In this document: piece by piece, positions 1 to 12,800 of the stretch
Layout of the letters: every line of letters starts with the position of its first letter
Position numbering within the stretch: the first letter of the stretch is position 1
NCBI RefSeq assembly: GCF_016097555.1
Contig: NC_054706.1
Coordinates: forward strand, 43,686,004 to 43,750,003
From: Gigantopelta aegis
Lineage: Eukaryota > Mollusca > Gastropoda > Neomphalida > Peltospiridae
Reading direction: 5' to 3'
Length of the DNA: 64,000 nt
Position numbers and translations under genes: made by a program
Notes under the pieces: model-generated
Seen by the model: only the letters and a program-made list of their open reading frames with translations
Told to the model about the DNA's origin: nothing
Database searches by the model: none

Positions 1-230
1 CAATTAATTTCTAAAATTAAAAGTACCCTATCAGAAGTCAAATTGAAAATCAGTTTATTTTTTTAATGCATATGTAGTTAATTGTTTTACAATTAGGTAG
101 GCCTAACTCATCGGTTACTAGAACTATATTCACGTAACCGAACAATCGGTTACCTAAGTAAAACTTACATGAACCGACTTCGGGTTACCTAATATTTTGA
201 AATATTGTCCCCTGTGTCGGTGGGTCCTTT

Positions 231-432
231 GCAGGGCTAGCTCTGGCACTCACCAAATTCGCCAATAATGAATTCCGAATTTTGAAAGCAGTTGGTGAAT
301 TTTATTTTATTTTGGCAAAATAATTTCATGTAGTAATTGACATTTTTTTTTAGAAAATAATTTGTTTGATTTCTACAATTTTTGAAGTTTAACACACAAT
401 TTGGCAAAATGCTCAGACAGAACTAGCCCTGC
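231..432. mobile_element. Short TIR element (MITE)
   Basis: The ends are inverted: GCAGGGCTAGCTCTG at the left and CAGAACTAGCCCTGC at the right, about 200 bp apart, with AT-rich filling and no ORF. It abuts a SINE body that begins at 433, so it either truncated that SINE or inserted in it. Superfamily unknown. Confidence 0.75.
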
Positions 433-975
433 ATTGGGCTATTTCTCATTCCAGCCAGTGCACCACAACTGGTATATCAAAGGACGTGGTATGTGGAATC
501 CTGTCTGTTGGATGGTGCATATTCTTCTTCTTCTGCGTTCAAGCTAGGGTTGATCATGCTTTAGATTTGGAGTCCGGTTGTGGTGATAAAAAACGCTGTC
601 TCTGTCAAGTTCCTTGGGAACCCCAAAGCTTGACAGCCAGTGTTGCTCCGTTCGGCCAGTGTTTTATCCTGGCTTCATTGTAGAGGGTGCAGGATTGCAG
701 GATGTGCTCTGGGGACTGTGGTCCTGTTTGACATGGACATTCATCAGTGTCTGCCAGTTTCAGGCGGTACATATGGGATCTGAGATGACAGTGACCGGTT
801 CTTAGCCTGAAAATGGTTGTCTCTTGGATGGTGCATATAAATGATCCTTTGCTACTAATGGAAAAATGTAGCAGGTTTCTTCTCTAATATTATATGTAAA
901 AATTACCAAATGTTTGACATCCAATGATTAATAAATCAGTGTGCTCTAGTAGTGTCGTTAAACAAAACTAACTTT
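433..975 (+). mobile_element. SINE body and tail, interrupted by a LINE fragment
   Basis: The central domain starts with CATTGGGCTATTTCTC and is cut at 521, then resumes at 824. It ends with the tail CATCCAATGATTAATAAATC and a TGGTGTCGTTAAACAAAA-like terminus. The tRNA-like head is absent. The same body and tail occur at 12943-13268 and, reversed, at 38577-38889. Confidence 0.85.
522..823 (-). mobile_element. 5'-truncated LINE inserted in a SINE
   Basis: The insertion is bounded by a perfect 14-bp target duplication TTGGATGGTGCATA at 508-521 and 824-837. Read on the minus strand it encodes the end of a LINE ORF2, with LRTGHCHLRSHMYRLKLA followed by a C-x-C...H...C knuckle (ECPCQTGPQSPEHILQSC). 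It ends in a (GAA)n tail. Truncation at the 5' end, tail and duplication are the marks of target-primed reverse transcription. Confidence 0.88.
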
Positions 976-1445
976 TTTAATTGTATGTAAAGTCATAAAT
1001 AATTGGAAAACAGTTTCATCGACAAAACTTAAAACAGTCGATTTTGGATTGGTGACTGGTCACACCATTATTGTTGAAAACTAAAGTGCAGCTAATTGGG
1101 GCATCATTTATTAATTAGCCAACCTTTCAACTTCCGGTTACCACGAAAATCAAGTTGCATATTATGTAGAATATGTTTAATTTGTGACATCATATTGTGT
1201 ACATTATCTAACTGCTTGTTGCTAATTTTTATCCAAAGTGGCTAAACATTTGTTCTTTAAGTTAGCCACTTTTGAGTACTTTTCAAGGACATACTACATA
1301 TATGTAAAACTTGGCTAAAACAAAATTATTTTCAGTGTGAGCACTGATTACATGTAACTAGGAAAAGCCGTAAACTTTTAAAGTAAAGGCAAGTTAGATA
1401 AATTACATATAGGGCCACGTACAGCCCCAGTGGTCGACCATTTAA

Positions 1446-1964
1446 AGGAAAGGTTAAGCAAGGCATTTGGCCTGGTAGGCATATTCAACAATATTTAATG
1501 TACATTATTGCTTAATATCAATGAAACAGCTAAATTGTATATAATGGACACCGCATACATTTGGTAATTTTTTCTTCCATGCTGCAAATACGACCCTGGT
1601 GAGCATATAGTCACATGGTGAAAAATGCGTCGAGTCAGGAATGAGTGAATGCTGAAGCATATTAGCCTTGTTACTGCAGATCGTTGTCACTCAGCCTTCC
1701 AAGTTGGTGCCAACCATAACGCTTGGCATCACCGCAGTGTCAACGAACAAACATTTGTCATTTTCTGTGACAACACCAGATGCACGGCTAAAGCAAATTA
1801 ATAAATATGCGTTTGCATTATTATTTGTTTGAATCGTCTTTATTACTCTTCCATTTACGATTTGGGGGGAAATCGCCGCCATTTTTTAAATTGTCGGTAT
1901 GTGTTGGTGGACCAAATATGCATCTTTCCAACACATCAGGCTCATATTTGAGTTTAGTGTTCCT
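1446..1964 (+). mobile_element. TTAA-flanked nonautonomous element, AGGAA ends
   Basis: TTAA lies at 1442-1445 and 1965-1968. Between them the ends read AGGAAAGG... and ...TGTTCCT, giving a short inverted AGGAA. An open frame of 63 codons on the minus strand (1882-1691, MAAISPQIVNGRVIKTIQ...) fills part of it; I do not recognise it. The same TTAA/AGG pattern recurs at 15557, 19829, 29801, 36040 and 63515. Confidence 0.6.
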
Positions 1965-2572
1965 TTAAGAAAGGAGCATAACATTTATTTATTTATTTAG
2001 GATTTTCCAATATTTGTTTTTATTCATAATTCGGGGCTAGAAATGTGGGGGTTTTTTTTTTGGAGATATTTTATTGATAAAAAAACAATCAAAAGGATTG
2101 AGCAACAGGCAGAGTCTATATAAGTGAAATGTGTGCAAATCATTGTAGATTCAATAGTCTAGTTCTCGAGCTTCAGTCTTTAGAAACTGGTTTAGAAAGT
2201 GTAGTCTTGTATGTGTACTGGTCTGGCCTAGTAATTTTAAGCGTTGGTTGAGCTATTTCTACAAACCAAAGTTACCCAGAAGACAACCGAAAGTGAATAC
2301 TCAATTTTGTTTGTCAAACATAGTTTTTCTATGTTTGTTTGCTGATAGTAAATTACGACACTTCATTTTAGGGCTTGAGCATAACAGCAGTACTGGCAGC
2401 AGTTGTCATAGGTCAGGGGTCACCATTTTTTTGCCACTAGATAAAAATTATTGTATAAAAATAAGTTTGTAATGAGAGGATTCCCACAGATTGCTTTCAG
2501 GAAAATCCACATGTATTCTTGTGAAAGTAATCAAATTTTTAGCCTTATATACTATACAGTACACATTATATA

Positions 2573-3225
2573 CAGTCAGACCTCGTTATAACAACCACAT
2601 TTGTCCCTGGATCACATTGCCATTATATCAAATTTGTTGTTCAAACAAATTAATCCTGAGTTATCTGCCTTGTCATAATAATGAAAGATAAATACTGCCT
2701 AATAATTACATGTATTATAATATCATTTATATATATATATAAACAGAAGACTGGATAATCTTTAACTGCAATTAGTATTAGAAATAAGTACATGACTATA
2801 TAATATTTTTTTCTTTTTCTGCACATGTATGTAATGATTAAGTGCAAATAAAAAATGGTTACATACATTTTGCACAGTCACACCTAATACAGTATTAAAT
2901 AAAATACATGAGACATAAGGACCAAAGGGTAATCATGTGATACTTTGTTGGTTATGACAAAATCAAGGATGTAATGTGGCAGCATGTGTAAGGTGTGCAC
3001 TGCTGACTGGTGGTGATCAGTAATTAGAGATGCCATGTTTAATCCGTAGCGATACCTTTGAATGTGTATTGTCATTGAAGAGACGTGTTTTCAGATGTTT
3101 GTTTCTACTTTACTCTGTTGGTGTCGGAAGGCGTGAATTCCAGTGTAATTAACAGAATAACATTGCTGTGCATTTGTTCCCGACAAATTGTGGTCGGTTG
3201 GTGTAAATGTTGTTATGTCTGACTG
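2573..3225. mobile_element. TA-flanked nonautonomous element, pogo/Tigger-like ends
   Basis: The left end CAGTCAGACCTCGTTATAAC follows TA; the right end read in reverse is CAGTCAGACATAACAAC and is followed by TA. TA duplication and CAGTC termini suit the Tc1/mariner superfamily, pogo/Tigger branch. No transposase is visible. Another copy starts at 36980. Confidence 0.65.
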
Positions 3226-3811
3226 TATTATATTCTGAGATATAATTGTCATTTGTATGGTATTAAAGCTGTTATTTGTTCACAATATGTCACAAGAACT
3301 CGGCTGTTTTTCTGTTTTGCATGTCAGTTATGCAACTTTAAATTCATGCATGTAAATCACAAATTGGATACATTGTCAGTTGTTTTGTGTTTTCAAAGTC
3401 CCTTAACCAAGTATCAAAACAATTCTTCGTTAATGAGTTGCAATAAAATATTTGTATGTCTTATAATAACATTTTTCTTAAGCTTATAGAATGAGGTGGA
3501 AATAGTGTCCTTAAAGTATTACCTGTGTGTAGGTGTATGGGCAGGGTTGAGGGTGCATTCTAGCGTAAAATTACACTCCCTAAAATGTTGTGAAGTAATC
3601 AGTATAGTTTTATAGTTTTTAGATAGATCATGGTAAAAGAACTCTCAAATTATTTTTGGGCAATTCCTGGGTCATCCTGACCACCTGCCCCCTGTTTCCA
3701 CTGTTAACGGGGTAGAGAATGGTGAAATTAAGCAACCTTTATTATGTAATATAGGGAGGGTTAAACTGAAATAATCATAACGAAAATAACCCAGTATTGC
3801 TTTGATTTCAG

Positions 3812-6800
3812 GACTGCTTCAAGGGCTCATGGAGTGAACACAAGAAGGTGCACAAGAAAGCCAGTAAGTAAACAAGGCCCACAGTGGTTTTCACAGAAAG
3901 AACGTTTTTGGTTTGGCAATATGGAATTGAATGCAACCACTACTGTCAACAGGGGGTATGAGGGGGCTTCCCTCCCCCACCCCGCTGAAAAAGGGTTAGT
4001 GTTAAGAAGATCATACAGTACTGTAATGATAAGAGTAATTAATTTTGTAAAAAAGTTAACTTTAAAAAGAAAAAAATCTGCACAAATATTTGGGTATGTT
4101 ACCATACTCATTTTACATTTCACTCTGGCAGAAACCCTGACGGAACCTGCTTAGCAAAATTATTATTCCTCATTCTAAAGATTTTGTGTAACTAAAGTCT
4201 GACTAAAGGAAGCCTACAATACTCTTTTAAAGAGTTAACATATTTGTATTTCCTATTTAAGAAGAAGCAGAGAATGAAAAGTCTGGACTATTCAACCCAT
4301 GGCCTGGATTTCACTTCACTGGAAAATTGAGACCATATCATGTGGTAAATATATCATAGAAACTTTAGCATTGTTACATGTAGTAGAGATGGATTTCACT
4401 TCACTGGAAAATTGAGACCATATCACATGGTAAATATATCATAGAAACATTAGCATTGTTACATGTAGTAGAGATGGATTTCACTTCACTGGACTATTTC
4501 TTGTAGTACCTGTCGAACAGACCACTGTCACTGTGTTTGTCCACATGCACGCATATATATGTGCATATGTGTCCGTTTATGTATGTTCAAATCTTAATTA
4601 GCCTAATGTGGTAATAATTGTAAATTTAAAATGTTATTGTTGACGTGAATTAAACTGACTACTCTGTGGGTTATACATATATGTCACATTTACTCAGTCT
4701 CTTGTATTTTTGTGTAGACGACAAAACGAACAGTACCAGACATGATACAAAGACCAGATTATGCCGAACACCCTGAAGGTAAAAAGAAGATGTTTATAGT
4801 CCTTCCCAGCCTCCATGGATAATTGTTTTTGCAAATTATTTCAGTTTCATTTGATAGAAAAAGAAAAGTAGTAGTGTTTTGGAAATCACAAAAAAAAAAA
4901 AAAACTTTTTTTATGTGCAGTTTGAACAACAATCAGTTCAGAAATAAATTTATCATATCACTACTAAGGAATAGCATTGGGCACGCCCATTACATAAATC
5001 ACATATTTTGAGACATAAGTATGCAAATATTTAGAACATAAGTATGCAAATTACATTATTACACAAATTATATACCAAAATTGAAGTTGCAAGTATGCAA
5101 AGTATGAGAAAATCCCCGCGATTGCAGAGACGTTATTCCAAAAATGTGGGCAAACACACAAAATCCCCTTCGATGTCCCGTTGTAGTTTTCAAGTTTTAT
5201 TCTTCAAAAACGACCGCGAAACGTTTGTGCTGACGACCCATTCTACATTGCTACACACACACATACACACACTCGGTATGCCGAAAGCAGGAGAACAGTG
5301 GTTCCTCGGGCAATGCATTGGTAGAAATAAACTTGCTGGACTGATGAAAAACATGTGTTCGAGTGGTAATATTTGTACCACTAAACGACTGACGAACCAC
5401 TCTGCACACAAATATCTGGTCCAAAAACTGAACGACAATCACGTTCCTGCTCATTAAAACATGCAGATAACAGGACACAAAAATATTCATTCAGTTAATG
5501 CATACAGCCATATAAATCACGACCAACACAAAGAACTGTCGCACATTCTGTCCGCGATATCTACATCTTGTGAATCCTCAAGTTTGGTTCCCGCGTGTTC
5601 GTCTTCGAAGGAAATCCGACAACACTTTTAAATTCGAAACAATCACAGATCATCAATATTTCCGGCGGTGTGAACACCATTTTTGGAGGTAATGCCAGTG
5701 GGGGCAACATCGTAATAAATCTGGCTCAGCCTAAAAGTCCTGTTGTCCCCATAAAACAACGAAGAATCATTTTTGACAGTGATTCCGATGGCGACTGAAC
5801 TTGATGAAGCCCTTAAATAGGTCAGTGACGTAGATACGCCTATGTCTGACAATGACGTAGTATTCAGCAAAACGCCGCAAAAAGTTATTTTGAAAAATGT
5901 GGCTATTGTCAATTATTTTATTATAATTTCATTGTTTATATATAAAACTGTTAAATTAGTATTAAATTGTTTAAATAGCTACAATCGTTCTGTCCGCTTT
6001 TAACCTAGTTTCAGAAAGCATAGATAACCTTCAAGGTGTATTGACAAACCGATTATCAGCTGAGTGATTGACATGTACATGTATTCATACGTCATAACAA
6101 ATTGTTACGTCCGAGCGTTGGGGTTTTGTTTATTAATCATTTAAGTGAAAAATAAACAAAATTGACAGTGATATGATAAATAGAATTCGTCACGAGTATT
6201 TTTTAATATGGTAAATATCAACCTCGGCCTGTTAATCTGTATTTGTCTCGCCAAAGGCTCGACAAATACAGATTAACGAAGCCTCGGTTGATATTTCCCA
6301 TATTAAAAAATACTTGTGACGAATCCTCTATATATTGTATTACATACCTTAGTCCGAAAATGGCAGTCACTGCTGGGAGAGACTATATAACATTCAAGTT
6401 TCTTGAATCTGAGTGTTTTTCTAAGTATAAACTTTAATGAATTAACTGAAAACTATTGTACTTGAATGGGAATTTTGGCACTGTCAGATGATTTGGGGGT
6501 AATAAACTAATAAATAATAATAAATCAATGGGTGATTCCGACTCGGAAAGAAATGTTTTATTTAATGACGCACTCAACATATTTTATTTATGGTTATATG
6601 GCGTCAGACATATGGTTAAGGACCACACAGATTTTGAGAGGAAACCCGCTGTCGCCACTACATGAGCTACTCTTTCCGATTAGCAGCAAGGGATCTTTTA
6701 TTTGCACTTTCCACAGGCAGGATAGCACAAACCATGGCCTTTGTTGAACCAGTTATGGATCACTGGTCGGTGCAAGTGGTTTACACCTACCCATTGAGCC

Positions 6801-9800
6801 TTGCGGAGCACTCACTCAGGGTTTGGAGTCAGTATCTGGACTAAAAATCCCATGCCTCGACTGGGATCTGAACCCAGTACCTACCAGCCTGTAGACCGAT
6901 GGCCTAACTACTATGCCACCGAGGCCAGTTCCGATTCGGATGCATGTTCATGGTAATGTGTTGTCTTTGACTAGTACATACAAAAGATCTCTTGCTGTTA
7001 TTTGGGAGGTATAAACTGATGCAGTAACAGGTTTCTTCACCGACACTCTAGACAGTGTCCCAATCACATGTTTAGATGCTGAATATGAACAGCTGTTGGG
7101 TGTCGTGTTAAAGCAAAAAGTCCTTCCTTGTGCTGCACCATCAGACATCTAAAGTTTGAGTCCAGTGATATTTATTGTAGATGGGATGCAGTGATATATC
7201 CGATATGTTGTTTTCTTGTCATTAGGTACTCCTGTATCAGAGAGGCAGCTCAAAGGTTCAACTAATATTAAAATAATGAACGATGAAGAGATCGACGGCA
7301 TGCGACTGGCTGGCCGGGTGTGTATATATATGAACATGTAGTATATATACATAACTTCACATATGTTGTTTTCGCTTCCTATTTATTGTACAAGACTATA
7401 TATACCATGAGACCACGTAGTGGACGAGTGGTATATTCTTGCGCAAAATAAACAAGTGAAATAAATAGGAAGCGAAAACAACGTATGTGAAGTTCTGCAT
7501 TTATTACATACCTTCTTTTACTTTTACAAAAAAAGGTTTTAATTTAACATCATAACTACACTTTCTTAAATCTGTGATCAATCCTCCTTTCATGGATTTA
7601 CTTAACATTAAGAATGATACTCTGCAGACATCTTGTGTAATGTTTCAAATACATTGTGACATAATTTGTAAATCATACATGAAGGAATGAATGAATGAAT
7701 GTTTAACGATACCCCAGCACGAAAAATACATCGGCTATTGGGTGTCAAACTATGATAATGCAAAACAAATAAGGTGATGATCAACATCAATATAAAAATT
7801 CAAGATTTAAATAAAAACAGTGTAAAGAACTGTGTAAAAATACAAATATCACAGATAGATACAGACTTTTACTAAAAATTTCATTTTGTGCTGTACTGGC
7901 CATTCTCAAAGAGAATGTTACACCCCTGCACCACGGTGAGGTTACAGCACGCGCAGGGGTAAATCATACATGATGTCAGTAACAAAAAGGCACTAACTCG
8001 AGTATAAATAAAAAGGGAATTCCCCATTTATAAATTCCGGTCCAGATTGCACATATGGGTGATACAAAATAAATTAATTACATGGATTGAAAATGTCTTT
8101 ATCACTATAGTAAGATTGAATAGGTATGTAATAAGTCGATTTTTAAAAAGTGTTAAGTTGGACAACAAATAAGGTTATTGATTTGGCAAAGTTTGTTTAA
8201 AACTTCCACTTTGTCATAGTCCCAAAAAATAAAGACTTATTAAGATATTAAATCTGCCAGTTCACAAATGAGTGTTTTGACTAATTAAGTTCTATTATTT
8301 ACAATTTTTTTTATAGCTTGGTAGGGAAGTATTAGATGAAGCAGTCAAAGCTATTGACATTGGTGTGACAACTGACGAAATAGACAGAATCATCCATGAG
8401 GTAAACCCTAGTGGTGTATGAGCACGTTAAACTAGTTGCCTACCTACCATAAGGTAAGGTAAGCTTTGCTTTGTAATGACAAATGAGGAGTTCAGGCGCA
8501 AAACCTCGTAAACGCCACATTCATGAAAATTGAGATAACCGTTGGAGACAAACCTTCTCAGTCCCTAGTACCCGATGAGCAAATACATTTTGCTTCAAAC
8601 GCCTGTTAGTCCCATTCTAAATCCAAGCTAGAATACGATTTCTTTGTAGAACCTCGTAAACACCATCTGAGTTTGTCTGCAGAACCACGTAGTTTGTAGA
8701 CTGCCAATCACATGTGCGCATCAGATCACATGACACATAAGCATTTTTGCTCACTGAATTCGTATAATTCCTTCAGATTTTGGCCAATTTATCCATGCTA
8801 GTTATGGAAACTTATGATGTAGTTGACAAACCTGTGCTGTTATCACCAACAGGAAAGCGTAAACGACGTCGGCCACGGAGTTCGGCCCGTTCTATAGCCA
8901 AAACAGCTCGCTACAGTGGTGAAGGTTTGATTCCTCTTGTAACATGCGCACATGTGACCATGAATTATGTGGTGTGCCAGTTTATTCAATATTGTGAAGG
9001 ATTACTTTAACACTCACTAGACCAATTTCAATAAATCGATGGATGTGTGTTTAAATTGGGGAGGGGGCGAGATGACTGACTGAACTTTTGATGACTTCCA
9101 ATGGGGGATGGAGTATGTTGTGACCCAACTGTCATTATTTTCCAGTCATCTTTCCATAATTATAATTCTAGAGTGAGTATGTTACTGTCATTGTTATTAC
9201 ACTGGGATGGCACAATCGTTTTAAATAAGTGTCCGTTTTAACGCTTTGTGAAGGCTAGGAACAATAGGCCAGCAACTGCCAAACTTTGGTATATCCATGG
9301 ACAAGTAAAGTTCTTCTTTTGTAAATGTTTAATTCAACCTTCACTTTTAAGATGTTTGTAATTGTCTGTTCTTTGATTCTGCAACATTTCCATAAGACTA
9401 ATCTCCAGAAATGGACTTACTGAGTTTTGCAAAGAAACCGAAGGTGGACTTACTCGGTTTTGCAGAAAAATCAATCACATTTTGGTAATTACCAAGTTTT
9501 TTAATAAAGGTTAATTTTTTGCATTAATATTTTTTTGTTCATTAGTCCATAACCATTTTATGACACGAAAAGCGGAATTAGTGAGAATTAAAATTACCAT
9601 CAGGTAATCTTCATTTTAAAACAAACGAAGTCAGATGGACTTACTGGGTTTTGCGCCTGAACTCCTCAAATCATCTTGCTTCATTAGTATGCACCATGTG
9701 ACTTGAATATCAGTTCTATTTTTTAAAATGTTTTTGTTTATGTTAATAAACAAAAACATTTAAGTTTTTTGATAATTTATTCTTGTGTTGAACAAAATTT

Positions 9801-12800
9801 AAATCAAAGAGAATGAAAACATTGATTGAAATTTATTTTGAAGGTTTGCCTTGTGTATAAATTTATTTGTATGAAAGTTTATTTGCTTTATCATACCCAG
9901 TATCCATTCTGTTAAGATTTGATTGTATGTAGAGTTTGTATTCGGTTTCAGGCTTGCATTGACCGAGAGTGTTATCCTTCTCCACTGAATTATTATGGAT
10001 TCCCGAAGTCTTGCTGCACGTAAGTTCATTCATTCCATTCTGAGAAGCCTTTTAAACGGAAGGAAGGAATGAATGAATGAATGAATGAATGAATGTTTAA
10101 CGACACCCCAGCACGAAAAATACATCGGCTATTGGGTGTCAAACTATGGTAATGCAAATAAATAAAGTGATGATCAACATCAATATAAAAATTCAAGGTT
10201 TAAACAAAAACAGTGTAAAGAACTGTGCCAAAAATACAAATACAAATATCACAGAATTTTACGGACACCGAATTTTACTCTAAACTTCAATTTGTGCTGT
10301 ATTGGCCATTCTCAAAGAGAATGTTACACCCCTGCACCACGGTGAGGTTACAGCATTAAACGGAAGGAAGGAAATGTTTTATTTAACGACGCACATTTTA
10401 TTTACGGTTATATGACTTCGAACCTTTTAAACGGTGGCACTGCTCACCATTAACATCGTTTCTCTTCCTCAATAGTTTGTGTTGTGGAGAATATGACACT
10501 AGTTCCTGAGTGTGTTTTCAGAAGTATGTCACACACAAAAGACTGTGATGTATGATTGAAAAGATATGTTGTACTATTAATGGTCTCTTATGGGAACAAG
10601 TGTAGTATTCTACTTATTACAGTACACGTCAAACTAAAATTATTAATCAAGTCATGGGAATGCTGAGACCTAAGATTAGAGGATGTGATGTAATTTGGTG
10701 GTCACCTTATTAGAATAATTATAAAACAATATTTCCTTCTCTCTACACCATACAAGTCTCAATGAAACTTATGCCAACAATACTATAAAGGTATTGAAGA
10801 CTAAACAAACATATTGAATTTTTTTTTTTTTTTTGTAATTAAGCATCTAACTTTGATTATAAAACTTAACTGTAAGTATTTTGTAACTTACAATAATAAA
10901 TTGAAAACCAGTGTGCGTACTTTTGATGAGAGGTCATGAACTCTCAAAAGACGCATCTCACAATGTGAGAAATTACATCATACAGATTGTTTATAGTTTT
11001 TCAGCCATTATGACACTGTATTTTATTGACTTTTCACTGTATTTTATTGACATTTCACTGTATTTTATTGACTTTTCAATGACTTATTTATGACATGGGA
11101 TACTGCCCGTTTGAATTTCTGGATTTTTGTTACATGTAATGCAGCAATTTATTTTAACATAAGCGATAAGAAAATTCTTCTTTTTTTTTTGCTTTACCAG
11201 CTCTATTAATGAGGTTATCTGCCATGGGATTCCGGATCTGAGGCCACTAGAAGATGGTGATATAATGAACAGTAAGTGATAAAAACATTGATTAGTTACG
11301 TTGCCATGGGATCCCAGATCTGATATAATGAACAGTAAGTGATAAAAACATTGATTAGTTACATTGCCATGGGATCCCAGATCTGATATAATGAACAGAT
11401 CCCGGATCTGATATAATGAACAGTAAGTGATAAAAACATTGATTGATTACATTGCCATGGGATCCCGGATCTGATATAATGAACAGTAAGTGATAAAAAC
11501 ATTGGATTAATTACATTGCCATGGGATCCCGGATCTGATATAATGAACAGTACGTGATAAAAACATTGATTAATTACATTGCCATGGGATCCCGGATCTG
11601 AGGCCACTAGAAGATGGTGATATAATGAACAATAAGTGATACAAACATTGAGCAGTTATTCTTTGGACCAAGTGTTACAACTGCCTTATGTTTGAATCCT
11701 GATAAAAAAACATGTGATGGGAGTTTAATAAACATTCCTTTTGGTAAGAGATCATAATAAACAGTACTGGTCACTGGTTACAATTGTTATAGTTTTAGAA
11801 AGCACACAATAAAGGGTATTTCCAAGGACACTCAACTGTCAGTAGTTATTTCTCTCAGCTAATTTGTACTAATTTAGAAGAGTATGTAACAGGCATCAGT
11901 TATTAGTATTATGGTATTTGTTGTGGGGAAATTTAAGGTCAGTTTTCATCTAGTCCTAATCCACTTGTATTTTGAATTTTGTTTTCTTTTTCAGTCGATG
12001 TAACTGTGTACCACCGAAATTTCCATGGAGATCTTAACGAAACTTTCTTTGTGGGCAACGTGGGTGAAAAAGCCAAACACTTGGTGAAGACAACACATGA
12101 ATGTCTTCAGATGGCAATAAATGAAGGTGAACATTTCTTAACTGTATGGGGGCGAGATGTAGCTCAGTGGTAGAGTGCTTGCTTGATGTGTGGTCAGTTT
12201 GGGATCGATCCCTGTCAGTGGGCCCATTGGGCTATTTCTTGCTCCAGCCAGTGTATCACGACTGGTACATCAAAGGCTGTGGTATGTACTATCCTGTCTA
12301 TGGAATGGTGCATATAAAAGATCCCTTGCTGCTAATCGAAAAGAGTAGCCCATGAAGTGGCGACAGTGAGTTTCCTCCCTTGATATCTGTGTGGTCCTTA
12401 ACCATATGTCCAACGCCATATAACCGTAAATGAAATGTGTTGAGTGCGTCGTTAAATAAAACATTTCCTTCCTTCCTTCCTTAACTGTATCTTCACTGAT
12501 GACAAGTTACAAGTTACATTCAGTAGTGTTTTCCCTAGCTTGTTTTAATATGGTGCGGCACCATATCTCAATAGTCTAGTGCCATCTTGCCTTAATCAGC
12601 ACCATGCTGCCCTGAGATTAAAACAAGCCAATTTCAATAATTAATTCTACAATTGCCTTTATAAAACACTCAGAAAATGTATTATTATATATTAATTAAT
12701 AAAATATCCCTGGTATATATATTGCCATTCATTTATTAAAGCAAGCACATTAATTACGTTTATTTTTATTTTTATTATTTTTTGTCTTTAGTGGGGAGGT

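Noticed and set aside
1691-1882. First exon of METAP1, from a MAA start
   Set aside because: It is on the minus strand, lacks the Cys pattern of the METAP1 zinc finger and lies within a TTAA element.
12146-12230. tRNA gene, from the TAGCTCAGTGGTAGAGTGC box
   Set aside because: It is the head of a SINE with a target duplication; no full cloverleaf or acceptor stem.
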